From positions 1 to 37,217 of the forward strand of contig JAHLWT010000146.1 in assembly GCA_019057775.1 (NCBI GenBank): 37,217 nucleotides of DNA. The letters are read 5' to 3'. Below the pieces are notes generated by a model. That model had not been told where the DNA came from. It saw only the letters and a list, made by a program, of their open reading frames with translations, and made no database searches. Made by a program: the position numbers and the translations under genes. Position 1 is the stretch's first letter; each line of letters begins with the position of its first letter. Origin of the DNA: Promethearchaeota archaeon. GTDB lineage: Archaea; Asgardarchaeota; Lokiarchaeia; Sigynarchaeales; SOKP01. This document shows, one piece after another, positions 17,613 to 24,051 of the stretch.

Positions 17613-17747
17613 GTTCATTTCACGAGAGTAAATCTCTTCGCCCCGCTCGTCAACTACAGTTATATGAGCGGCGCATGATAGTCAACAATCAAAACAGCGA
17701 ACTATCATTTCTAGGAGATTTACCACACCTTCTGGTACATCACTCAT
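17598..17747 (-). CDS. vhuU: VhuU: selenocysteine-containing C-terminal peptide of the hydrogenase large subunit
   Basis: A 49-residue gene read through an in-frame UGA (codon 22, 17684-17682) taken as selenocysteine. Around it the sequence is IVRCFDCULSCAAH, matching the C-terminal RxxDPCxxCxxH motif of [NiFe] hydrogenase large subunits, whose first residue is Sec in methanogen VhuU. The large subunit encoded just upstream lacks this motif, so the split VhuA/VhuU arrangement is complete. The peptide would supply two terminal Ni/Fe ligands (U22 and C25). The ATG at 17747 is 33 bases after the vhuA stop. Coding continues 27 codons past the UGA. The usual Pro before U/C is Cys here. A tail of 21 residues follows the last His and may be trimmed during maturation. 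Confidence 0.88.
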
Positions 17748-17780
17748 TTTTTTGTTCACTTTTCAATATTAATTTTCAAT

Positions 17781-19085
17781 TTATTTAATCCATGGGTCTG
17801 GTAATTTTATACTGTCTAATGCCTTGTCTTCGAAAACTTGTTTTGCAACATGCATTAACGTTTTTTCAATTCCAGCAATATTGTGGTTTGTGGCAACTAA
17901 TAGATTTGCTTTCTTACAAATTCCTTCAGCATCAGACCAGATATGGTATAAGAGTAATCCTCTTGGTGCTTCCACCATACCAATCCCTTCTGCTTCTCTT
18001 GGTTCAACATCTAATGTTTTGCAATCAGGATTCACGATATCTGGATCTTGAAGTAATGTTGCGATCATTTCGATCGATTCCACTAATTCAATTAAACGTG
18101 CCCAATGATACGCAAACGTATGATGTATTACATTTCCAAGCTTTGCTCTCATCGCCTGTAAAGCCTCATCAGCTAAAGGAGTTGCCATCTTATCAGCAGC
18201 ATTAATCATTGCTAATGTATTTGCTCGGTAAATACCCTCAGGGTATCCAACTGGCTTATAATACATGTGAGTTGCATAGGAATGTTCAGGAATATGTTCC
18301 CCTAAGACATCCAAATACTTTTGAGGTGCATAATCGAATTTTTCTCCAGTTGGAGAAACGATTCTAATATCTCCTTCATAAATGTCATGAACACCGTTTT
18401 TTGTCATTCCAATATAATATGTAGGTACAACTCCTACATTAGCAACTACGTCCCAATAGTCTTCTATAACTTTTAAACCGATTTCAACCGTTTTCTTTGA
18501 CCATTCAACTTGGTCATTTATTTGTTTCAAAAATAAATCACGTGCGCTCTCATCCATAGCCTTTTTCATTCCACCCACGATAGCTGAAATTGGGTGTATT
18601 GCTTTACCGCCAACTGCTGCACATAATTTTTGACCAAAATCCATCATTTTGAGAGCCATAGCGCCAACATCAGGCATCTTATTGATAACATGGACAACGT
18701 TTCTTAATGCAGGATCAGCCATTGGTCCTAACAGAAAATCAGGCGCCGCCAACGCATAAAAGTGTAATGTATGCGAACTGTATTGCTTGGCATTAATTAA
18801 TAATTTCCGCAATTTTAGAGCCGGAGTAGGAATTTCAACACCCCAAGCATCTTCTACAGCTTTAGTTGGAGCTAAATGGTGAGGTATAGGGCAAATTCCA
18901 CAAATTCTTGGTGTGATTCTTGGAATATGTTCACAATAACGACCTTCGAGAAATTTTTCGAAAAATCTCGTTGATGTAATATTAAATTGAACATCCTGAA
19001 CCTTACCATCATCACCTAAAACTATTCTCAAACCACCATGACCTTCTAATCGAGTAACCGGTTCAACTACTATTTCTTTAACCAT
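17781..19085 (-). CDS. vhuA: F420-non-reducing [NiFe] hydrogenase large subunit, truncated form (VhuA)
   Basis: 434 residues. The N-terminal metal motif RICGICPIPHH gives C62 and C65, two ligands of the Ni-Fe centre, and TRLEGHG holds the conserved Glu. The family is group 3c (Mvh/Vhu), which couples H2 oxidation to heterodisulfide reductase. The protein ends in KLPDPWIK with no DPCxxC motif; the missing C-terminal ligands are provided by the UGA-containing vhuU gene directly downstream. This is the same split known for methanogen VhuA/VhuU and is not a truncation by damage. It begins four bases after the vhuG stop. Confidence 0.95.
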   Translation of the reverse strand: MVKEIVVEPVTRLEGHGGLRIVLGDDGKVQDVQFNITSTRFFEKFLEGRYCEHIPRITPRICGICPIPHHLAPTKAVEDAWGVEIPTPALKLRKLLINAKQYSSHTLHFYALAAPDFLLGPMADPALRNVVHVINKMPDVGAMALKMMDFGQKLCAAVGGKAIHPISAIVGGMKKAMDESARDLFLKQINDQVEWSKKTVEIGLKVIEDYWDVVANVGVVPTYYIGMTKNGVHDIYEGDIRIVSPTGEKFDYAPQKYLDVLGEHIPEHSYATHMYYKPVGYPEGIYRANTLAMINAADKMATPLADEALQAMRAKLGNVIHHTFAYHWARLIELVESIEMIATLLQDPDIVNPDCKTLDVEPREAEGIGMVEAPRGLLLYHIWSDAEGICKKANLLVATNHNIAGIEKTLMHVAKQVFEDKALDSIKLPDPWIK

Positions 19086-19089
19086 TTTT

Positions 19090-20403
19090 TTATACGCCTC
19101 CTTTTCTCGATGCTAATGTAAATTTCTCAAATACCCCAATGTGATCTTTTACTTGGGTGAGAAGCTCTTCTTTTGATAAATTCACATTGAATCCTTTAAT
19201 TACAGTTTCTGCAAATCTCTCTGCTTGATTAACCCCCCACTTAGTCTGACCATAACAGCCAGTACATGGAGCATTAACTTTAATACATAACCCGCCGCAG
19301 CCAGCTTTAGTAACAGGACCCATACAGATATAACCTTGTTCAATAAGACAATCTTCCATATTAGGAAGTCCTTCATAATCTCTCTTAACCTTTGTCATTG
19401 TAGATTTGCTTCCAATTATTCTAGGACATGTGTCACAGACGTTCGAGATTTCATGGAAATCTGGATTATCACGTAAAAATCCTAATACACTCGACGCAAT
19501 TTCCTCAGTTGTGGAAGGTAAATTGGCTAATGGTGTTTCAGGAGTTCCTCGTTTCTTAATTTGCTTTAAGATATCTCCCGCTAAATCAAATCCTGCCATT
19601 AAAGGTAAGTTTAAGAACAATGTTAAGAACTCATATAGAGTCTTTTTATCACCTGAACTAATTGATCCAAGGTTTTTTGCTTTACTATTAAGTTTCTCTG
19701 CTCTTGAATCTACTATTTTTGCTGGACCAAAACACCCAACACATGGTTCTCTATTACTAGTACATTTCAAACTGCACCCTATACTTGTAATTGGGCCAAA
19801 ACACAAGGTTCCAGAGTCTAATAGACATGAGTCTTTTATACTACAGTCATTACAATATGCTAAATCGTTCATAGGAAAAGGTTTTTGTCCTAATAAAAAT
19901 ACTATAGAGCTTATAATTTGTTCTGTTTTAGGAGGACAACCTGCCATATAAACGTCAATATTTATGACTTCATCAACATTAATGATTTTATCCTGAAACT
20001 CAGGAACATGTTGTGTTGGAATTGTAGGGGTTTCATTTGTAGCAGATTCTACTTCTACAAACTTTCTTTTCTTCAATGTCTCAATGTCCCATTGATTGGC
20101 TAATCCCGCCACATTTCCATATGTAGCACAACTACCAAAAGCAATAATTAAAGCGCATTTTTCTCTCATTAGTTTAACGTGTTCTAAGTCTTCCTTAGTT
20201 CTTATCGCACCTTCGATAAAACCAACTAATATAGATCCTGTTTCCCTTGCTTTTAATGAATCTAGTTTAAAATCGACTACGGCTGGCCAATATACAAATT
20301 CAAGTGCAGGTAGGACTGGTAACAAACCCAAACTTGCGTCTAATAGGGATTGATGACAGCCCCAACAATCACTTAATTGCATAAAAGCTACTTTCACTGC
20401 CAT
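19090..20403 (-). CDS. vhuG: Hydrogenase small subunit with duplicated Fe-S domain (VhuG)
   Basis: 437 residues, against roughly 300 for usual MvhG/VhuG. Residues 1-180 are the small-subunit core, with proximal-cluster cysteines C13, C16, C92 and C156. The normal C-terminal cluster domain is at 323-390 (C323, C326, C352, C360, C369, C373, C380, C383). A second copy lies before it at 184-230 (C184, C187, C193, C201, C210, C214, C221, C224). The spacing of the last five cysteines is identical in both copies, so this is a true duplication. The protein could carry five cubane clusters and extend the electron wire from the Ni-Fe site. It is the first gene of the operon. Confidence 0.93.
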   Translation of the reverse strand: MAVKVAFMQLSDCWGCHQSLLDASLGLLPVLPALEFVYWPAVVDFKLDSLKARETGSILVGFIEGAIRTKEDLEHVKLMREKCALIIAFGSCATYGNVAGLANQWDIETLKKRKFVEVESATNETPTIPTQHVPEFQDKIINVDEVINIDVYMAGCPPKTEQIISSIVFLLGQKPFPMNDLAYCNDCSIKDSCLLDSGTLCFGPITSIGCSLKCTSNREPCVGCFGPAKIVDSRAEKLNSKAKNLGSISSGDKKTLYEFLTLFLNLPLMAGFDLAGDILKQIKKRGTPETPLANLPSTTEEIASSVLGFLRDNPDFHEISNVCDTCPRIIGSKSTMTKVKRDYEGLPNMEDCLIEQGYICMGPVTKAGCGGLCIKVNAPCTGCYGQTKWGVNQAERFAETVIKGFNVNLSKEELLTQVKDHIGVFEKFTLASRKGGV

Positions 20404-20418
20404 TTTTTCATCATTTTT

Positions 20419-20436
20419 TTTATTTTTTATAGATTA
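20419..20436 (-). promoter_or_regulatory. TATA box of the vhuG-A-U-hdrC-B operon
   Basis: On the minus strand CTATAAAAAATA (plus 20421-20432) is centred about 24 bases upstream of the vhuG ATG. This spacing predicts transcription beginning at or very near the start codon, as in leaderless archaeal mRNAs. The A/T-rich surroundings make the exact box uncertain. Confidence 0.5.
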
Positions 20437-20526
20437 TCAAATTCAATTCATAAAAAAAGAATTAATTTAGGTTTATGCTGTATATTATTAAAAAATTTCT
20501 GCTTTTGTGATAATGTTATTAACATC

Positions 20527-20543
20527 AGTTTCAAACTGAAACT
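20527..20543. promoter_or_regulatory. Perfect palindrome AGTTTCA-AAC-TGAAACT, candidate operator
   Basis: A 7+3+7 base inverted repeat in the gap between the Lrp-like gene and vhuG, about 125 bases upstream of the vhuG start. Related sequences occur at 21440-21455, 21470-21485, 22180-22194 and 23062-23076, each ahead of a regulator or cytochrome gene. The size and symmetry suit an Lrp-family dimer. Binding is inference. Confidence 0.5.
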
Positions 20544-20596
20544 AAACAGTCCCCATTAAGGAGAAAAAGAAGAATAAAAGACAATATTATTTTACA

Positions 20597-21166
20597 CTAA
20601 AAATTTCCGCATCCGTCGCATTTTCCATCTAAATATGCTGAACAGTCATGACATATGTTTCCACATTTGCTTTCATGACTTTCCTGGGTAAAGAGATTAA
20701 GCGGTATAAACTTTGGTATAATGAGATCAGAGACAAAAATCGAGGCAGAATGTAAGATTCCCTTTTTATTAGTTGGACCACAATAATTTAAATATCTATG
20801 TAAAACTTCAACACTTTGACCGATAATCCCCAAAATAAGATTATATTGACCTGTTACTTGGGCTAACAAAAATACTCTTGGGCAATCTTCATATGCTTTA
20901 ATAATATTTTGAACTTCCTCAAAATTTTGCATCTCCATCAGTAAGAAGAGAGCTTTATATTGAAGTTTATCAATATTCGTGTTTGCCTGCACTTTTAACA
21001 CTCCACTATCTTCCAATTTTGCGATTCTTTTAGCTATTCCCGTATGACTCATGGTTTCTGTAGCGGATTTAAATACAGTCTTCTCCAAGCTTGTTAGGCT
21101 CTCGCGCCCATTATTAAAGAGTGCTTTCAATATTTGTTTATCTATTCCGTCTAATTTCATAATCAT
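20597..21166 (-). CDS. Lrp/AsnC-like regulator with cysteine-rich tail (copy 1)
   Basis: 189 residues. The N-terminal winged helix-turn-helix is of Lrp type (IDKQILKALFNNGRESLTSLE, TGIAKRIAKLEDSGVLKVQ). A ligand/dimer-like domain follows (FLLMEMQNFEEVQNII, YNLILGIIGQSVEVLHRYLN). The C-terminus adds a CX3CX2CX7CX2C motif ending CDGCGNF, absent from ordinary Lrp proteins, suggesting a metal or Fe-S site and thus a redox or metal sensor. It is about 60% identical by eye to the neighbouring copy, transcribed divergently. The position beside the hydrogenase operon suggests it controls that operon; this is inference. Confidence 0.85.
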   Translation of the reverse strand: MIMKLDGIDKQILKALFNNGRESLTSLEKTVFKSATETMSHTGIAKRIAKLEDSGVLKVQANTNIDKLQYKALFLLMEMQNFEEVQNIIKAYEDCPRVFLLAQVTGQYNLILGIIGQSVEVLHRYLNYCGPTNKKGILHSASIFVSDLIIPKFIPLNLFTQESHESKCGNICHDCSAYLDGKCDGCGNF

Positions 21167-21569
21167 ATTGTAAATTGTGAATAATCGTTAATTATATCTA
21201 AACATTCAGTATTTAAAATTTAATGTTTATAAATAATTTATCGCGATGCCTATAAAATAAAAAAGGGTAAGTAATTATCCTTCGAAAGAAAAATTGATTT
21301 TATAAATAATTATAGATTCGAGAAATTTAATCAATTTATTTTCAGTAATAATTTCTTTAACTTCTGATCACAAAATTCATCAATCTTTCAGATATCCGAT
21401 ATATAGGTATGTATATTTAACGAATACATAGAACAAGACTTTTCAAATTGAAACTCTATATTAAGATTTGTTGTAAATTGAAAGTATTCTATATCTGATA
21501 ATTTAACTCTTTCGAATTCATTAAATAAAAAGAATTATTTTTTATATAAAAGATTCTAGTAATAATATT
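21167..21569. promoter_or_regulatory. Divergent regulatory region between the two Lrp-like genes
   Basis: A 403-base gap without a gene. It contains two palindrome-like 16-mers, TTTTCAAATTGAAACT (21440-21455, with the core TTTCA-AAT-TGAAA perfect) and GTTGTAAATTGAAAGT (21470-21485, degenerate). They are 30 bases apart start to start, about three helical turns, so two dimers could bind the same face of the DNA. The TATA box of copy 2 follows at 21541-21550. Confidence 0.45.
21541..21550 (+). promoter_or_regulatory. TATA box of the second Lrp-like gene
   Basis: TTTATATAAA is centred about 24 bases before the ATG at 21570. That distance predicts a leaderless or nearly leaderless transcript; no Shine-Dalgarno sequence lies before the ATG. 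Confidence 0.55.
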
Positions 21570-22133
21570 ATGTTATTAGATCAGATTGATAAGCAAATTC
21601 TAAATCTCCTCTTCAAAGATGGTCGTAAAAGTCTCAGTTCCTTAGGTAAGACAGTTATGAAATCAAATAAGGATAAAATGACCCATGCAGGAATTGCTAA
21701 GAGAATTTCAAAATTAAAAAAATTAAGTATTCTTAATATTCAAGGAAATCTAAGTGCTAAAGCCTTAGACTACACAGTAGCTTTTATTTTAATGGAAATG
21801 AAGAATTTTGAGGAAAAACAAAAAATTAGTGAAGCTTACTCTGAGTGTCCAAGGGTATTTTTATTAGCTCATGTAACTGGTCAATATAACTTAATTATGG
21901 GGGTAGTTGGGCAAAATATTGATGTCTTACGTAGATATTTAAATCATTGTGGTCCGACTAATAAAAAAGGGATTTTACACTCCACAGTACTATTGATCTC
22001 TGATTTATTATATCCAAAATTTTTCCCTATCAACTTTTTTAGTGGCATAAGTAAAGAACATAAATGTGGAAATATTTGTAAAGGATGTGAAGCATTTCTC
22101 GATCGCCAATGTGGAGGTTGTGGTAACTTCTAA
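21570..22133 (+). CDS. Lrp/AsnC-like regulator with cysteine-rich tail (copy 2)
   Basis: 187 residues, paralogue of the divergent gene. The order is the same: HTH (IDKQILNLLFKDGRKSLSSLG, AGIAKRISKLKKL), a sensor-like domain (FILMEMKNFEEKQKI, YNLIMGVVGQNIDVLRRYLNHCGPTNKKGILHS), and a tail with CX3CX2CX7CX2C (KCGNICKGCEAF, QCGGCGNF). The best-conserved stretch between the copies is the HVTGQYNLI to GPTNKKGILHS region, including a Cys within HCGPTNKKG, so a shared ligand is likely. It may regulate itself, copy 1, or the vhu and cytochrome genes through the palindromes described nearby. Confidence 0.85.
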   Translation: MLLDQIDKQILNLLFKDGRKSLSSLGKTVMKSNKDKMTHAGIAKRISKLKKLSILNIQGNLSAKALDYTVAFILMEMKNFEEKQKISEAYSECPRVFLLAHVTGQYNLIMGVVGQNIDVLRRYLNHCGPTNKKGILHSTVLLISDLLYPKFFPINFFSGISKEHKCGNICKGCEAFLDRQCGGCGNF

Positions 22134-22179
22134 TATTGACTAGTATCTACTCTTAATTTGGTATTTTTAATTATAAGAA

Positions 22180-22194
22180 GGTTCATATTGAAAC
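22180..22194. promoter_or_regulatory. Palindrome-like site upstream of the small winged-helix gene
   Basis: GGTTCATATTGAAAC matches the 15-base GTTTCAAATTGAAAC pattern at 13 positions. It lies about 150 bases before the 85-residue HTH gene, in a gap that holds no other gene. Confidence 0.35.
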
Positions 22195-22340
22195 ATAATA
22201 AACATAAATTGTTCTAATTCATAACCAAAGTTAAAATTATTGTTTAAAATAGCCAGATTGCATAAGCGTTAAAAGTACATATTACCTTCTATAGGTAGGA
22301 AGAATAATTAACAGAATATTCAAATTTTGAGTGATTTATT

Positions 22341-22598
22341 ATGATTAGAAGTGAAATGTATGCACTTAGAGATTATGCAAGTCGTGAACGACTGAATTCT
22401 CTACCGCCTTCAAGTAAATTCATTTTGTATATATTGAAAAGAACAGGTCCTTTAAGTCAACAACAAATTATTAAAAAATCACTTCTACCAAAAAGAACAG
22501 TTGTTTTTTCCCTAAAGAGACTGAGTGAAGAAAATTTCATAAGGAAGTATGGCGATATCAAGGATAAAAGGCTAAGATTTTATGAGATACTTATTTAA
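22341..22598 (+). CDS. Small winged helix-turn-helix protein (MarR/TrmB-like, 85 aa)
   Basis: A single wHTH domain: SSKFILYILKRTGPLSQQQIIKKSLLPKR forms helices 1-2, TVVFSLKRLSEENFIRKYGD the recognition helix and wing, and DKRLRFYEILI the last strand. It resembles the DNA-binding half of MarR/TrmB regulators without an effector domain. The region after it contains two decayed copies of the recognition-helix part, so the locus has been duplicated. Targets are unknown; the Lrp-like genes and the Ccm island are neighbours. Confidence 0.75.
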   Translation: MIRSEMYALRDYASRERLNSLPPSSKFILYILKRTGPLSQQQIIKKSLLPKRTVVFSLKRLSEENFIRKYGDIKDKRLRFYEILI

Positions 22599-22644
22599 AA
22601 CAGAGAATTAGATATTCCCTATACCATCAACATTTCCTAATTAA

Positions 22645-22725
22645 ATGTTCCCTCAATCTCTGCTTCCAAAGAGAAAAGTTGTTTATTCCCTGAAAAAATT
22701 ATACGAAGAGAAATTTTTTTGTTGA
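22645..22725 (+). pseudogene. Remnant of a winged-helix gene, copy A
   Basis: The frame reads SLLPKRKVVYSLKKLYEEKFF and then stops at TGA. It matches SLLPKRTVVFSLKRLSEENFI of the intact gene at about 13 of 20 positions. Sequence before and after does not continue the domain, so this is a broken duplicate of the recognition-helix segment. Confidence 0.6.
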
Positions 22726-22844
22726 CTATGATTTTTTTTTATCTTAATTTTAGGTTAATAAATTTAATTTAAATTTTTTTAAAAGAATCCATGATCGAAT
22801 ACGGTTTATTTTGGGAAGTTTCAGCTTCTGAATATTATCATTTA

Positions 22845-22910
22845 CGTCAAAAGCTTCCAAAACTGATCATCTAACTTAAAAAACTTACCGAAAATGATTA
22901 TTATTTTTAA
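22845..22910 (+). pseudogene. Remnant of a winged-helix gene, copy B (more decayed)
   Basis: The frame reads KLPKLII, an in-frame TAA, then LKKLTENDYYF. It matches the LLPKRTVVFSLKRLSEENF segment with one short deletion and one stop. The match is short and would be weak alone, but its place 200 bases after copy A supports a tandem series of decaying copies. Confidence 0.4.
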
Positions 22911-23006
22911 ATAATAATGTTATCTGATCATCTCATGGAATATTTGCACGATAAAACTGAATTAATTCATTAATAAAATGTCATTCTTGTACAAAAAATT
23001 TTACCT

Positions 23007-23023
23007 ATTTTGAAATTCAAAAT
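23007..23023. repeat. Inverted repeat ATTTTGAA-A-TTCAAAAT
   Basis: A perfect 8+1+8 inverted repeat about 180 bases upstream of the gene at 23200. It is AT-rich, so chance is possible. It could be an operator for one of the nearby HTH proteins. Confidence 0.35.
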
Positions 23024-23061
23024 CTTATTTGGTTTCATTCTTAAACTTTATATTTGAGATT

Positions 23062-23076
23062 GTTGGAAATTGAAAC
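23062..23076. promoter_or_regulatory. Palindrome-like site upstream of the single-cysteine protein gene
   Basis: GTTGGAAATTGAAAC matches the GTTTCAAATTGAAAC pattern at 13 of 15 positions; the left half is degenerate. It is 124 bases before the TTG start at 23200, almost the same distance as the perfect copy is from vhuG. Confidence 0.35.
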
Positions 23077-23199
23077 ACACAATGGTTCGATTGTTTAAAT
23101 TAATCAACTTTAGAAATGCTTATAAAATATAAACCTCTTTTTAAAATTGACAATATTTACTTAAAAAAAACAAAAAATATAATTTAATAGGGAAATATT

Positions 23200-23907
23200 T
23201 TGAAAAAAACCAAATTAATTTCGTTAATAATTCTATCAGCTTTCCTTTTTGGAATTATTGGTGGTGCTGTAGCTTATCAGGAATATCTTTATGAATGGTA
23301 CAATAAGGGAGAGGTAGGCACTCGTCATGGGGGGTGTCATGATGGAACAAGTGAAAGCACAAGTGGGAGTTTGAGTTTATCTATTAATGAAACTGGAAGT
23401 TTAGCGCCGTTACAAGCATTTACACTAGAGGTTATTATCAAAAATTTTACAGAAGCCACTGTAGATCCATATGTTAGGTCGGGTGCAGGTAGAGTTACCC
23501 TTGGAGTCCCTGGTTATTTAGGTGATAATGCAAAGTTTACATCAGCACTCTCTCACCAAACATTGAATAGGGGAGAAAAACTTGATGATTGGGGATCTTA
23601 TGATCCTACTGACGATGATAACAAATTTGTTCTTTTTGCACCCAAAGAAAATGGAACATTTGTACTTTGGGCTGTAGTAATCGCAGGCATGAATCAAACA
23701 TCTCTGAAAGACGTTAATATAACTTATATTGAAGGTTCAATAACTATTGAAGTCGTAGGACCTTCTATTATTGTTGGTGATGGTAATGGTGGTGGCGGTG
23801 GTGGAGGAGTAATTCCGGGATTTCTCTTAGCAATTACAATCGGAAGTGTTTTTGTTGTCACTACCGTTATAATTCTCAAGAAGAAAAACATCCTAAAAAA
23901 GAAATAA
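23200..23907 (+). CDS. Secreted membrane-anchored protein with single-cysteine HGGCH motif (candidate c-type haem protein)
   Basis: 235 residues. The signal peptide (KLISLIILSAFLFGIIGGAVA) is followed shortly by TRHGGCHDG, with H43, C46 and H47; C46 is the only cysteine in the protein. A beta-rich extracellular domain of about 140 residues follows (many N-glycosylation-like NxT/S sites), then a Gly-rich linker and one C-terminal membrane helix with a KKK tail. The arrangement CH + beta-sandwich + anchor resembles Reeler/choice-of-anchor V proteins, which normally have CxxCH. Here the first Cys is replaced. The gene uses TTG at 23200. Its location directly before ccmCDE suggests a haem-bearing client. 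Alternatives are a metal or disulfide role for C46. Confidence 0.75.
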   Translation: MKKTKLISLIILSAFLFGIIGGAVAYQEYLYEWYNKGEVGTRHGGCHDGTSESTSGSLSLSINETGSLAPLQAFTLEVIIKNFTEATVDPYVRSGAGRVTLGVPGYLGDNAKFTSALSHQTLNRGEKLDDWGSYDPTDDDNKFVLFAPKENGTFVLWAVVIAGMNQTSLKDVNITYIEGSITIEVVGPSIIVGDGNGGGGGGGVIPGFLLAITIGSVFVVTTVIILKKKNILKKK

Positions 23908-23923
23908 AACTAAAGAATAAACT

Positions 23924-23938
23924 AATTTTTTTTTTTTT
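23924..23938 (+). terminator. T-run terminator after the single-cysteine protein gene
   Basis: A run of about 12 T follows 20-odd bases after the stop codon, before the ccmC promoter region. This suits archaeal termination and suggests ccmC is transcribed from its own promoter or by partial read-through. Confidence 0.45.
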
Positions 23939-24051
23939 AAAAATATTAAATTTTAAAAGTTAAAAATAATGTTTTCAATATGGACTAAATATAATGTTTG
24001 TACGATTTTTTGTAAAGAATAAAACTATATCAAGATCAATATATGGATTAA

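Larger units (their letters stand above)
22599..23199. other. 600-base region with decayed HTH copies and inverted repeats
   Basis: No intact gene is seen. The stretch holds two remnants of the upstream winged-helix gene (22645-22725 and 22845-22910), an 8+1+8 inverted repeat ATTTTGAA-A-TTCAAAAT (23007-23023) and a palindrome-like site (23062-23076). Thus it is part gene graveyard and part promoter of the single-cysteine protein gene at 23200. Confidence 0.5.

Noticed and set aside
17414..18205. Plus-strand open frames across the hydrogenase region
   Set aside because: They are antisense to vhuA, vhuU and hdrC, which have clear metal-binding motifs; their translations are hydrophobic or Leu/Gln-rich shadows without family features.
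19406..20353. Plus-strand open frames opposite vhuG
   Set aside because: Shadows of the cysteine-rich small subunit on the other strand; no recognisable domains.
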